Below are positions 42,486 through 51,619 of a stretch of DNA of 64,000 bases, piece by piece. The DNA comes from Lentilitoribacter sp039986595. GTDB lineage: Bacteria; Pseudomonadota; Alphaproteobacteria; Rhizobiales; Rhizobiaceae. The position numbers and the translations under genes are program-made. The DNA is taken from contig JBDWQJ010000002.1 in assembly GCA_039986595.1 (NCBI GenBank), forward strand, positions 1 through 64,000. The letters run 5' to 3'. Position 1 is the first letter of the stretch, and each line of letters opens with the position of its first letter. The notes below the pieces were generated by a model. It saw only the letters and a list, made by a program, of their open reading frames with translations, ran no database searches and was not told the origin of the DNA.

Positions 42486-43481
42486 TTAGCTCGCTGCACT
42501 CAACACAAGATTGGCTGAGCTTTCCTTAAGTTCTTCATTAAATGCGCGCTGATAATGCTCAGCAACCAATGCACGTTCCAACTCATCACATTTATTCATA
42601 AATGTGAGACGGAATGCTGTTGCCAAATCTCCAAAGATCGCAGCATTTTCAGCCCAAGTAATAACCGTACGCGGGCTCATCACAGTTGATAGATCACCTG
42701 CAATAAATGATGCACGTGTCATATCAGCCAAACGCACCATGCGAGACACTTTGTCTTTACCTTCTTCACCAGTGAAGCTTTTCACCTTCGCTAGAATAAT
42801 ATCAACTTCATTGTCATGCGGCAGGTAGTTCAACGTTGTCACGATTGACCAACGGTCCATCTGTGCTTGGTTGATCTGCTGCGTACCGTGATAAAGACCT
42901 GTTGTATCTCCCAAACCAACCGTATTGGCTGTTGCAAACAAACGGAAAGATGGGTGCGGATGAATAACTCGGCTCTGATCAAGCAAAGTCAAACGACCTG
43001 ATGTCTCCAAAATACGTTGGATCACGAACATCACATCAGGACGACCCGCATCATATTCATCAAAGACCAGCGCCACATTGTTTTGATATGCCCAAGGCAA
43101 GATACCGTCTTTAAATTCCGTAACCTGCATGCCATCTCTTACGATGATCGCATCTTTACCGATCAAATCGATACGGCTCACATGGCTATCAAGGTTGATC
43201 CGTACGCAAGGCCAGTTCAAACGCGCTGCAACTTGCTCAATATGGGTTGATTTACCCGTGCCGTGATAACCGCTGACCATCACACGACGATTAAAAGCAA
43301 AACCTGCCAAAATGGCCATGGTTGTATCTTTATCAAACAGGTAATCAGGATCAATTTCAGGAACCTGCTCCGCACGCGTTGAATATGCGGGCACTTTCAT
43401 GTCGCTATCAATGCTGAACAATTCTCTTACTGAAACTTCAATATCAGGCGTGTTGGATGCTTGAGTGCTTGTATTTGTCAT
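42486..43481 (-). CDS. cobS: Cobaltochelatase subunit CobS
   Basis: AAA+ ATPase partner of CobT. 331 residues with Walker A GYHGTGKS (71-78), Walker B region VALVFDEYDAGRPD near 145, and the sensor/arginine-finger segment MSPRTVITWAENA near 268. It precedes cobT and follows a J-domain gene by 30 bases, the standard Hyphomicrobiales arrangement. The third subunit, CobN, is not in this window. Confidence 0.96.
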   Translation of the reverse strand: MTNTSTQASNTPDIEVSVRELFSIDSDMKVPAYSTRAEQVPEIDPDYLFDKDTTMAILAGFAFNRRVMVSGYHGTGKSTHIEQVAARLNWPCVRINLDSHVSRIDLIGKDAIIVRDGMQVTEFKDGILPWAYQNNVALVFDEYDAGRPDVMFVIQRILETSGRLTLLDQSRVIHPHPSFRLFATANTVGLGDTTGLYHGTQQINQAQMDRWSIVTTLNYLPHDNEVDIILAKVKSFTGEEGKDKVSRMVRLADMTRASFIAGDLSTVMSPRTVITWAENAAIFGDLATAFRLTFMNKCDELERALVAEHYQRAFNEELKESSANLVLSAAS

Positions 43482-43511
43482 CTTGTCTCCGGAAAATCTC
43501 TCTGGCGCGGC

Positions 43512-44144
43512 TTAGCAAAATCCAGCGGATTTGAGCATTTGGTAGGCTTGAATTACGTCTCTGAAACGTTCTTCAGAACCGCGGTCACCGCCATTGGCAT
43601 CAGGGTGATGCTTTTTGACGAGTTCTTTATATTTTGATTTGATATCATCAGAATTTGCATCTGCCTTTAGGCCAAGCGTGTCAAAGGCTTTTGCCTCAAG
43701 TGACTTCAGCTTACGCAGACGTGGCTCAGGTGCTTTGCTCGCACCCTCTTCAAAAAAGCCAAATGTATCATTCATGCGCGCACGTGCGCCAGCGCTACCT
43801 GATGGACCTGGGTCGTTAAGTGGCGAATGCTTAACTTTCTTATTCACACCCATGCCCCAAGTTGGACGATGGCCGGTCAAAGCTTCTTTTTGATAACGCG
43901 CTACTTCGCTATCTGAAAGACCGTCAAAATAGTTGTAACCTTTATTGTATTGGCGCACATGCGTTGCGCAGAATTTGAAATACTTACCTTCCGCATTGCG
44001 ACCAACAGGAGCTTTGTGCTCACTTTTTTTATCGCAACCATCCCACTGGCACAGTGACTCTTCCTGCGCAACTTTGGCAGAACCTTTCTTTGTGCCTTTC
44101 GGCTTAGTCCTAATGGAATCGAAATATTTGGAATCAAGTTTCAT
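43512..44144 (-). CDS. J-domain (DnaJ-like) molecular chaperone family protein
   Basis: A 210-residue protein with a C-terminal J domain: the HPD motif lies in KKHHPDANGGDRGSEERFRDVI near residue 180. The N-terminal part has a CQWDGCDKKSEHKAPV motif and KFCATHVRQYNKGYNYF, i.e. four Cys/His that look like a small zinc site. It stimulates an Hsp70, target unknown. It sits between cobS and divergent bolA, as is usual in this order. Confidence 0.9.
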   Translation of the reverse strand: MKLDSKYFDSIRTKPKGTKKGSAKVAQEESLCQWDGCDKKSEHKAPVGRNAEGKYFKFCATHVRQYNKGYNYFDGLSDSEVARYQKEALTGHRPTWGMGVNKKVKHSPLNDPGPSGSAGARARMNDTFGFFEEGASKAPEPRLRKLKSLEAKAFDTLGLKADANSDDIKSKYKELVKKHHPDANGGDRGSEERFRDVIQAYQMLKSAGFC

Positions 44145-44313
44145 ATTTTAAATACAACAGCGTTCTAGAAATAAATATTTAGCTCTCGATAGATGAATCA
44201 TCTATCAGTCGAATATATAACAGTCCTGAGTAACCCGAATAGCTGCAAATTTCCATAGACCAATTGCATTTTTTCGAGAGTAGGGGCGTAAACAGATTAA
44301 TAAGGAATCCGCC

Positions 44314-44595
44314 ATGTCGTTGCAAGACACAATCGAAACTAAACTGCGCTCGAATTTCAACATAGTTGAAATGAACGTCATAAATGAGAGCCACTTGCAC
44401 GCAGGCCATCAGCCAGCTTTTGACGGCACAGGTGAAACCCATTTCAGAATTCAACTTGTTGCAGAAGATTTTGATGGGCAATCACGCGTACATCGTCATC
44501 GTTCAATCAATGCACTTTTAAAGCCAGAACTTGATGCAGGCCTGCATGCGTTAGCTCTGGATTTAGCAGCTCCTGGTGAAGCCAAACGCTGGTAA
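44314..44595 (+). CDS. bolA: BolA family protein
   Basis: A 93-residue BolA-like protein. NVINESHLHAGHQPAFDGTGETHFRIQLV contains the conserved SHxHxGH signature used with monothiol glutaredoxins to bind Fe-S clusters. BolA members regulate iron homeostasis or morphology. Divergent from the J-domain gene. Confidence 0.93.
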   Translation: MSLQDTIETKLRSNFNIVEMNVINESHLHAGHQPAFDGTGETHFRIQLVAEDFDGQSRVHRHRSINALLKPELDAGLHALALDLAAPGEAKRW

Positions 44596-44601
44596 TAGCT
44601 G

Positions 44602-45900
44602 TTAAACGACCGCCTGAGATGCAGGGCGCAAACTTAGTTTAGTGATGCGATTTTTTGAACGTTTGAGCACAATGAAACGCATTCCATGAAAGGTAAACGC
44701 TTGTTTTTCTTCAGGAATAGTTTGGCTTTCATGAATGACCAACCCAGCCACCGTTGTCGCATCTTCATCGGGTAACGACCAGTCAAATGCACGATTTAAA
44801 TCGCGCACTGGCACTGAACCATCAACGATCACTGAGCCGTCCGCTTGCTGGCTAACACCTTGCACATCCAAATCGTGTTCATCGGCAATCTCGCCCACGA
44901 TCTCTTCCAAAATATCCTCAAGCGTTACAAGACCTTCAAACTCGCCATATTCATCAATGACAATTGCCACATGCGCTTTACGACGTAAAAATGCATTTAG
45001 CTGGTCCTTAAGATTTGTCGCATCTGGCACAAACCAAGGCTTTTGCGCGATCTTCATGATATCAATATTTGAGACTTTGTTGTCTGCGGCAGCAAGTGCG
45101 CGCAATAAATCTTTGGCATGAATAACACCAATAATATTGTTCGGCTCACCGCGCCAAAGGGGAACACGTGTATATGGGCTTTCCAAAATGGTCTTCACAT
45201 TATGCGCTGTTGTGTCATCTGCATTGAGCATTTGCACCGAAGTTCTATGCACCATCACATCAGATACTTCCAGATCACCCAGATCAAGCACCCCGCCTAA
45301 TCGGTCTTTGTCTGCTTTGACAACAGAACCCTCACGATGAAGCAAATCCACAGCGCCGCGAATTTCTTCCTGAGGTGACAACATAGATGCGTCCGACGCT
45401 AGACTAACGCCAAATATACCCAAAATTGCGCGAACCAACGCATTGATAAGCGATGATAATGGGCCAACAACTAAGACAAAGGGACGAATGATCGGTGCAA
45501 CAAACATTGCAAATCTATCCGGCGTTGAAATCGCCCAACTCTTTGGTAGCACTTCAGCAAACACAACTAGCGCTGCCGTCATGATCAGTGTTGCAAAGAC
45601 AACGCCAGATTCGCCAAAAATCGATAAAAGCATGCTGGTCGCAAGTGAAGACGCCAAAATATTGACCAGGTTATTGCCAATGAGCAATGCCCCGATCAAT
45701 CGATCACGTCGTTCAATCAGCTTATTAACGATACCCGCTTTCTGCTCACCATTATTTTCAAATGAGTGCATGCGTGCGCGTGATACCGCCGTTAACGCAG
45801 TTTCTGAACCTGAGAAAAACCCAGACAGACAAATTAAAAATATTATTGTTGCAAGTATCACCCAGTTTTCAGTGATAAACTGCAGAAAAGCATCAAGCAT
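44602..45900 (-). CDS. Hemolysin/CorC family transporter (CNNM + CBS domains)
   Basis: A 432-residue membrane protein: DUF21/CNNM transmembrane domain in the first 190 residues (FSGSETALTAVSRARMH), a pair of CBS domains (about 205-330), and a C-terminal CorC_HlyC domain (WSLPDEDATTVAGLVIHE). Related proteins are linked to magnesium/cobalt efflux, not haemolysis. The frame is open 19 codons upstream, but the ATG at 45900 starts the hydrophobic segment and overlaps the aroB end by 8 bases, indicating coupling. Confidence 0.9.
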   Translation of the reverse strand: MLDAFLQFITENWVILATIIFLICLSGFFSGSETALTAVSRARMHSFENNGEQKAGIVNKLIERRDRLIGALLIGNNLVNILASSLATSMLLSIFGESGVVFATLIMTAALVVFAEVLPKSWAISTPDRFAMFVAPIIRPFVLVVGPLSSLINALVRAILGIFGVSLASDASMLSPQEEIRGAVDLLHREGSVVKADKDRLGGVLDLGDLEVSDVMVHRTSVQMLNADDTTAHNVKTILESPYTRVPLWRGEPNNIIGVIHAKDLLRALAAADNKVSNIDIMKIAQKPWFVPDATNLKDQLNAFLRRKAHVAIVIDEYGEFEGLVTLEDILEEIVGEIADEHDLDVQGVSQQADGSVIVDGSVPVRDLNRAFDWSLPDEDATTVAGLVIHESQTIPEEKQAFTFHGMRFIVLKRSKNRITKLSLRPASQAVV

Positions 45901-47020
45901 TTCGTGTCTCTTCGATAAAGCGCCAAACTTCATTGGTCGGCACATTGTTAGCCACAAAGGATTGGCCGATCCCTTTTGTCAAAATAAACGTCAATTCCCC
46001 GCGTGAAACCTTTTTATCCTGAGCTATATGTTCCATCAGTATATCGGTTGAAGGAAGCTCTCCGTCAATATCATTCATTGAAATTGGTAAACCAACTTCC
46101 CTTAGATGTTTTTCAACCCGCGCACCGTCATCAGGGCTACAAAGGTTCATTCGTGAAGAAAACTTATGCGCCATCACCATACCGATTGAAACGCCCTCCC
46201 CGTGCACCAGACGTTTGCTGTCATAATTTGTTGCAGCTTCTAAAGCATGACCAAAAGTGTGACCCAAATTTAACAACGCACGTGTGCCATACTCAAATTC
46301 ATCTGCAGCAACAACCTCAGCTTTGGCTCGACAACTTGTGGCAATAGCTTGAATACGCTCTGGACCACCATTGAAAATACCTTGCCAGTTTTTCTCAAGC
46401 CAATCAAAAAAGTCCGGACGATCAATCAAACCATATTTGGCAACTTCAGCATATCCAGCACGCATTTCACGCGGTGAAAGCGTATCCAGCGTATCAGTAT
46501 CAACAAGCACCAATTGCGGTTGGTGAAAGACACCTACTAAGTTTTTACCAGCGGATGTGTTAATCCCTGTCTTACCGCCAACGGAAGAATCAACTTGCGC
46601 AAGCAAACTTGTTGGAATTTGGATAAACTTCATACCGCGGCGAACAATACCGGCGGCAAAGCCCGTTAAATCACCAATCACACCGCCACCCAGCGCGATG
46701 ACCGCATCTCCACGCTCAAGCTTGCATTTAAGAATATGATCGCATGCCGTTTCCATATTCTCATAGTTTTTAGTTTTTTCACCAGGCTTTAACACCAGCG
46801 GGTCAATTTCAATCCCAGCGCTCAGCAAACTTTCGGTCAAAGGCGCTAAATAATTTTCAGCAACTGTTTCATCCGTAATGACGGTTGCCTTTGCCTTTGG
46901 CAAACGCTTGGCGATCTCCGCACCAGCATCCTTCATCAATCCGCGGCTGATTAAGATATCATAAGAGCGATCCCCAAGTGAAACTGAGACACATTCTGCA
47001 TTGATATTTTCATCAGACAT
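45893..47020 (-). CDS. aroB: 3-dehydroquinate synthase
   Basis: Second step of the shikimate pathway, converting DAHP to 3-dehydroquinate with NAD+ and a divalent metal. 375 residues with GGGVIGDLTGFAAGIVRRG near 100-118, PTSLLAQVDSSVGGKTGIN at 130-148, and LNLGHTFGHALEA near 260 (metal-binding His). It directly follows aroK and overlaps the CorC-like gene. Confidence 0.97.
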   Translation of the reverse strand: MSDENINAECVSVSLGDRSYDILISRGLMKDAGAEIAKRLPKAKATVITDETVAENYLAPLTESLLSAGIEIDPLVLKPGEKTKNYENMETACDHILKCKLERGDAVIALGGGVIGDLTGFAAGIVRRGMKFIQIPTSLLAQVDSSVGGKTGINTSAGKNLVGVFHQPQLVLVDTDTLDTLSPREMRAGYAEVAKYGLIDRPDFFDWLEKNWQGIFNGGPERIQAIATSCRAKAEVVAADEFEYGTRALLNLGHTFGHALEAATNYDSKRLVHGEGVSIGMVMAHKFSSRMNLCSPDDGARVEKHLREVGLPISMNDIDGELPSTDILMEHIAQDKKVSRGELTFILTKGIGQSFVANNVPTNEVWRFIEETRNA

Positions 47021-47626
47021 TTACAAATTAACCTTTTGTTTTGTTGCGATGATATCACCGCTTTTCTCAATCATCTTCGCTGCATCATAAGCAACATTTT
47101 GCTTGGGCGCATTGCGTGATTTAACAGACACATCTGCAAGGCCATAGATGGGATAGCGTTCATCCATAAGATCGCGCAAGATCTTCTGAGGATTGGGTTG
47201 CTGCAACAACGGTCTGGTGGAGCGTTTTGAAACCCGTGCCCAAAGCACATCATAATCAGCGTTTAACCATAACGATAATGCACTATGTAAAATGTTTTCA
47301 CGCGTCTCATCATTCATAAAGGCGCCACCACCTGTTGAAACGATTTGCGGACCATCTTGCAATACACGTTTCACAACACGGGATTCAAGCGCTCTGAATT
47401 CGGGTTCCCCATATTGCGCAAAAATTTCAGTGATCGGCATTTGTGCAGCAGCCACAATCTCATCATCTGTATCGACAAAAGGCAGACCTGTATATTGTGC
47501 GAGCAACTTACCAATGACAGACTTTCCAGCGCCCATCAGACCAACAAGCACAAGATTGCTATCTCCAAGCGCCAAACGCGCAGCATCACCTGCCTCTATT
47601 AACTTGCTTTCCGAAACTGCTGCCAA
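47021..47626 (-). CDS. aroK: Shikimate kinase
   Basis: Phosphorylates shikimate at the 3-hydroxyl. Walker A GLMGAGKS (29-36 from the chosen start), the shikimate-binding FVDTDDEI, and STGGGAFM are all present. The frame is open to an ATG at 47707, giving 228 residues, but that start has no ribosome-binding site. The TTG at 47626 has GGAG 7 bases upstream and gives 201 residues, the normal rhizobial length; this choice is tentative. aroB starts directly after the stop. Confidence 0.93.
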   Translation of the reverse strand: MAAVSESKLIEAGDAARLALGDSNLVLVGLMGAGKSVIGKLLAQYTGLPFVDTDDEIVAAAQMPITEIFAQYGEPEFRALESRVVKRVLQDGPQIVSTGGGAFMNDETRENILHSALSLWLNADYDVLWARVSKRSTRPLLQQPNPQKILRDLMDERYPIYGLADVSVKSRNAPKQNVAYDAAKMIEKSGDIIATKQKVNL

Positions 47627-47787
47627 TTTAACGCTCCAATTTTCCCTTCTCCTATCATGCACCAAGCCATAGAGGTCAAGGGTGATTGGAACGTTTTTAC
47701 CCCACATGCGCTAAATTCAGAGCTTGCAGATTGCACATAAGTTCCATAAAAACGGGATAGGTTCTTAAATTTCAGGATTATCTCAAC

Positions 47788-47937
47788 TTGCCATCACTTT
47801 TCAGATTGCTGTTCGTCATCGGAATTATCGTGGGAATTTGCTATGGCACGATGTACACATTGGTGGAATTTGTTGAACCAAAAGACCGCGAAGTCACGAT
47901 CCGAGTTCCCAGCGAAAAACTTTATAAAGAACAATGA
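47788..47937 (+). CDS. Small single-span membrane protein coupled to xerD
   Basis: A 49-residue frame starting at a TTG with AGGA upstream (47774-47777): a short basic start, one hydrophobic helix (LFRLLFVIGIIVGICYGTMY, residues about 4-23), and a charged tail VEPKDREVTIRVPSEKLYK. Its stop overlaps the xerD start (ATGA at 47934-47937), indicating translational coupling. I recall similar short proteins before xerD in other rhizobia, but cannot verify that here. Function unknown. Confidence 0.6.
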   Translation: MPSLFRLLFVIGIIVGICYGTMYTLVEFVEPKDREVTIRVPSEKLYKEQ

Positions 47938-48896
47938 AACGAGATCTCAGCGCCGCCCATCTTGAAGCATTTTTAGAAATGATGATTGCTGAGCGTGGGG
48001 CAGCAGATAATACAATTGAATCCTATCAACGAGATTTAACCGAAGTTTCAAACTTCTTATCAACCAGAAAAACCACTCTTAATAACGCCTCATCAGACGA
48101 TATCAAAGCATATCTGAAAAAGATGTCTGACAGCGGTTATGCACCATCATCACAATCACGCCATCTGTCTTCAATGAAACAATTTTATCGGTTTATGCAT
48201 GATGAAGGTTTATTAGATGATGATCCAACTGGTATTATTGATGCGCCAAAATCTGGGCTCAAACTTCCCAAAACATTGTCTGAAGATGAAGTGGGGCAAT
48301 TATTAGATCTTGCCGAGGCAGCAGCCAAATCCGCTAAAGACGACAAAGAGCGCATTAGTAAAACACGATTTCGAGCGCTTTTAGAATTATTATACGCAAC
48401 GGGCATGCGCGTCAGCGAGCTTGTGGCATTGCCCGTTGGCGTTTTAAAACGCGATGAACCTTTTTTGATTATTAAAGGCAAGGGCAACAAAGAACGCCTT
48501 GTTCCCATATCACAAGCTGCCAAATCGGCATTGGCCGATTATTTATCCGCCATAGAAGCGTTTAACGCCAAACAAAAAAAACCGAGCGAATCTGCGTTTT
48601 TATTCCCAGCAAATTCAAAAACCGGATATTTGGCGCGGCAGGTTTTTGCCCGCGAGCTTAAATCCATCGCTGCGCAAGCGCAAATTGACGTTGAAAAAAT
48701 CTCACCGCACGTTTTGCGGCACGCATTTGCATCCCATTTATTATCAAATGGCGCAGATTTGCGCGCTGTGCAGGAGCTTTTGGGCCATTCAGACATCTCA
48801 ACCACTCAAATTTACACACATGTTTTGGACGAGAGACTGAAAAAACTCGTCAATGAGCATCATCCCCTTGCCAAAACGCACAAAAAGTTTGATTAG
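47934..48896 (+). CDS. xerD: Site-specific tyrosine recombinase XerD
   Basis: Resolves chromosome dimers at dif together with XerC. 320 residues: N-terminal SAM-like core-binding domain (about 8-95) and the catalytic domain with TGMRVSEL (first Arg), HVLRHAFASHLL (HxxR), LLGHSDISTT and the nucleophile Y294. Starts within the stop of the small membrane-protein gene. XerD rather than XerC is chosen on overall pattern and on the accA neighbour. Confidence 0.94.
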   Translation: MKRDLSAAHLEAFLEMMIAERGAADNTIESYQRDLTEVSNFLSTRKTTLNNASSDDIKAYLKKMSDSGYAPSSQSRHLSSMKQFYRFMHDEGLLDDDPTGIIDAPKSGLKLPKTLSEDEVGQLLDLAEAAAKSAKDDKERISKTRFRALLELLYATGMRVSELVALPVGVLKRDEPFLIIKGKGNKERLVPISQAAKSALADYLSAIEAFNAKQKKPSESAFLFPANSKTGYLARQVFARELKSIAAQAQIDVEKISPHVLRHAFASHLLSNGADLRAVQELLGHSDISTTQIYTHVLDERLKKLVNEHHPLAKTHKKFD

Positions 48897-48911
48897 AGTT
48901 AAAAATCGTGT

Positions 48912-48932
48912 GAGAAGCAGCTTCTCCTTGAT
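48912..48932 (+). terminator. Weak hairpin after xerD
   Basis: GAGAAG and CTTCTC (48912-48917 and 48921-48926) flank a 3-base centre, followed by CTTGATT. The T-content downstream is poor, so this is at best a weak terminator. Confidence 0.3.
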
Positions 48933-48997
48933 TATGCCGTGTTTGGGCTTACATAGAGACTTAAATTTTAAACAATTGTGCTTGGCGTTGATCTAAT

Positions 48998-49954
48998 ATG
49001 CATCATTATCTTGATTTCGAAAAACCAATCTCTGATCTCGAAGGTCAAATTCGTGAACTTAAAACACTTTCTGGCAAAGAAGAAGGCGTTGATACCGCAG
49101 ACGAAATCGAGCGACTGGAAATTCGCGCTAGTGAAGCCATGGTCGAGATTTATGCCAAATTAAATCCTTGGCAGAAAACACAGGTTGCGCGCCACCCAGC
49201 TCGCCCACATTTCATCGATTACGCTTCAAAATTGTTTACAGAATTTACCCCGCTTGCCGGAGATCGTAAATTTTCAAATGATGAAGCCATTCAATCTGGT
49301 TTAGCCCGTTTTGAAGGCCAAGCTGTTGCCGTTATCGGGCATGAAAAAGGTAACGACACCAAATCTCGCATCAAACACAATTTTGGTAGCGCCCGTCCTG
49401 AAGGTTATCGCAAGGCAATCCGAGTGATGGAAATGGCTGATCGTTTTGATCTGCCAGTCATCACGTTGGTAGATACAGCTGGCGCATACCCAGGTGTTGG
49501 CGCTGAAGAGCGTGGCCAAGCAGAAGCGATCGCCCGCTCGACAGAAACATGCTTGAAACTCAGCGTTCCAATTGTTTCTGTTGTAATCGGTGAAGGCGGC
49601 TCCGGCGGCGCGATTGCAATTGCCGTTGGCAACAAAGTTTATATGCTGGAGCATTCAATCTATAGCGTGATTTCGCCAGAAGGCGCAGCATCTATTTTAT
49701 GGCGCGATGCAGCTCGTGCAAAAGATGCAGCAACAAATATGAAGATTACCGCGCAGGATTTAAAAGAACTTGGGATTGTTGACGGCATCATCACAGAACC
49801 AATGGGTGGTGCGCATCGCGAACCAGCAACCGTCATTGATGGCGTTCGTAATGTTATCAAAACATCTTTGGCGGATCTATCTGGCAAGTCTCGCGAAGAG
49901 CTGAAACTTCAACGCCGCGAGAAGTTTTTGTCAATTGGCCGTAATTTAGGCTAA
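48998..49954 (+). CDS. accA: Acetyl-CoA carboxylase carboxyltransferase subunit alpha
   Basis: Alpha subunit of the carboxyltransferase that makes malonyl-CoA for fatty acid synthesis. 318 residues: N-terminal helical part LDFEKPISDLEGQIRELK, the crotonase-fold core with LVDTAGAYPGVGAEERGQAEAIARS, and the oxyanion region VIGEGGSGGAIAIAVGN. No clear ribosome-binding site precedes the start. The partner accD is not in this window, as expected. Confidence 0.97.
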   Translation: MHHYLDFEKPISDLEGQIRELKTLSGKEEGVDTADEIERLEIRASEAMVEIYAKLNPWQKTQVARHPARPHFIDYASKLFTEFTPLAGDRKFSNDEAIQSGLARFEGQAVAVIGHEKGNDTKSRIKHNFGSARPEGYRKAIRVMEMADRFDLPVITLVDTAGAYPGVGAEERGQAEAIARSTETCLKLSVPIVSVVIGEGGSGGAIAIAVGNKVYMLEHSIYSVISPEGAASILWRDAARAKDAATNMKITAQDLKELGIVDGIITEPMGGAHREPATVIDGVRNVIKTSLADLSGKSREELKLQRREKFLSIGRNLG

Positions 49955-49993
49955 TTTTTGCGTCATTTCGCTTGTTGACCAAGTTTTCGCGTC

Positions 49994-50031
49994 TAAAATT
50001 GCTGATCACAATCTGTTTATCTGCAATTTTA
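49994..50031. promoter_or_regulatory. Inverted repeat between accA and the L,D-transpeptidase gene
   Basis: Perfect 9-base arms TAAAATTGC (49994-50002) and GCAATTTTA (50023-50031) around 20 bases. The AT-rich arms and long loop make a terminator uncertain; an operator is the other option. Confidence 0.35.
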
Positions 50032-50116
50032 ACACGGGCGTGGTAAGGTTTTAAAAACCATCATAATGGTATGAGTAATCCATTCGATAACTTGAAATTG
50101 TGTGACGCGGACAAGA

Positions 50117-51355
50117 ATGACAGTTACTAACGTTAAATGGGTCGTATTGGCGGCAAGCTTAGCCCTTGCAGGGTGTAATGACACGCTGACATCTGTCTCC
50201 AACAAGGCAGAGCATCCCCTTCCTGATAAGCTTGTTAAAAAGATGAAAGCGCAAGGCATGACCACGCGCTCTCCTATTTTAATGCGCATTTTTAAAGAAG
50301 AAAACACGCTAGAGATTTGGAAACAAAAGCCCAATGGTCGTTATGAGATTGTCACCAATTATGGCATCTGCAAATGGTCAGGTCAGTTGGGACCAAAACA
50401 TAAAGAAGGTGATCGTCAAGCACCTGAAGGATATTACAGTATCCGCAAACACCAGATGAACCCCAATTCCAGCTATTACTTGTCCTTTAACATGGGTTTT
50501 CCCAATAGATTTGATCGGGCGCATGGACGAACTGGTTCCAACCTCATGGTTCATGGCGCATGTTCATCAGCTGGTTGTTATTCTATGACGGATGAGCAGG
50601 TTTTAGAGATTTTTGGCTTTGCAAGAGACGCCTTTAAAGGTGGTCAGGACGCATTTCAGGTACAAGCTTTTCCATTCCGCTTAACGCCTGAAAACATGGC
50701 ACGATATAGAGATCATGCGAGCTTTGATTTTTGGAACCAAATCAAAGAAGGCTATGATCATTTTGAAATCACCAAGCGTCCTCCAAAAGTGGATGTGTGT
50801 GAAAAACGTTATGTGTTTAATCAAACAGCGACAGATGGCGGAAAATTCCGCGCATCGGCCGCATGCCCTGAAATGTCTCAGCCACAGTCATTGAAATTTG
50901 CCTATGCGGCATATCAAAAAGACTATCAGGAAAAGTTTGACGCAGCTGTTGCCAAGTTTGAGCGAGATGAAGCACGCGAAAAAGAGCAAGAAGTTGCCAA
51001 AATCGCCTCTGAAGCCAGAGCCCAAGAACGTGCAATTTTAGCTGACCAACGCTCTGAAAATGTCAAACAAACCTTAGCTCCGGTCGCATCATTATTCTCG
51101 CGTCAGAGAAATTCAAATACGCAAAATAGCAATGCGCTTTCAGCCAACCTTTATAAAGCGAACACACAAACAGCGCCAACCCAGCAACCAGTTGTGCAAC
51201 CAATAGTGCCGGCACCGTCTACGCAGATTGTTGCAGCGGCAAATCCTTCAGTTCCAGTGCCAACGCTTGTTACCGATGAGGTAAATGCAGCTGAACAAAC
51301 CAACGCAAATCCGAGATGGAAATTTTGGAAGCGTAAAGCCAACAACGCTCAATAA
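50117..51355 (+). CDS. Murein L,D-transpeptidase family lipoprotein
   Basis: A 412-residue predicted lipoprotein: signal sequence with lipobox LALAGC and C20 after the start at 50117. A YkuD-like L,D-transpeptidase domain lies at about 60-215 with the catalytic motif MVHGACSSAGCYSM (H146, C149, C154). The rest is Gln/Ala/Pro-rich and probably disordered (QTAPTQQPVVQPIVPAP). It probably forms 3-3 peptidoglycan cross-links or attaches proteins to murein. A GTG at 50102 extends the frame by five codons and is less likely. Confidence 0.87.
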   Translation: MTVTNVKWVVLAASLALAGCNDTLTSVSNKAEHPLPDKLVKKMKAQGMTTRSPILMRIFKEENTLEIWKQKPNGRYEIVTNYGICKWSGQLGPKHKEGDRQAPEGYYSIRKHQMNPNSSYYLSFNMGFPNRFDRAHGRTGSNLMVHGACSSAGCYSMTDEQVLEIFGFARDAFKGGQDAFQVQAFPFRLTPENMARYRDHASFDFWNQIKEGYDHFEITKRPPKVDVCEKRYVFNQTATDGGKFRASAACPEMSQPQSLKFAYAAYQKDYQEKFDAAVAKFERDEAREKEQEVAKIASEARAQERAILADQRSENVKQTLAPVASLFSRQRNSNTQNSNALSANLYKANTQTAPTQQPVVQPIVPAPSTQIVAAANPSVPVPTLVTDEVNAAEQTNANPRWKFWKRKANNAQ

Positions 51356-51366
51356 TATGATTTTTT

Positions 51367-51606
51367 ATGTTAGAACTTGATCTTAAGGGTTTAAGATGCC
51401 CGTTACCAGTGCTGCGCCTAAGACGATACTTGCGTGATCATGTCAAAATCGGCGAACAGGTCCAAGTTTACACCACAGACCCAATGTCAGAAATTGATAT
51501 TCCGCACTATTGCAACGAATTTGATCAAAAGCTTATCTCCTCAAATACCGATGAAGATGGTCATGTTTTCGTCGTTGAAAAGCACAGCGAAGTCATCACA
51601 CCTTAA
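51367..51606 (+). CDS. Sulfurtransferase TusA family protein
   Basis: A 79-residue TusA/SirA-like sulfur carrier. The motif LKGLRCPLPVLRLRR carries the persulfide cysteine C11 and the CPxP signature. It may relay sulfur for 2-thiouridine or molybdopterin synthesis. Lies 11 bases after the L,D-transpeptidase gene, so probably in the same operon. Confidence 0.93.
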   Translation: MLELDLKGLRCPLPVLRLRRYLRDHVKIGEQVQVYTTDPMSEIDIPHYCNEFDQKLISSNTDEDGHVFVVEKHSEVITP

Positions 51607-51619
51607 AAGGTATACCGAG

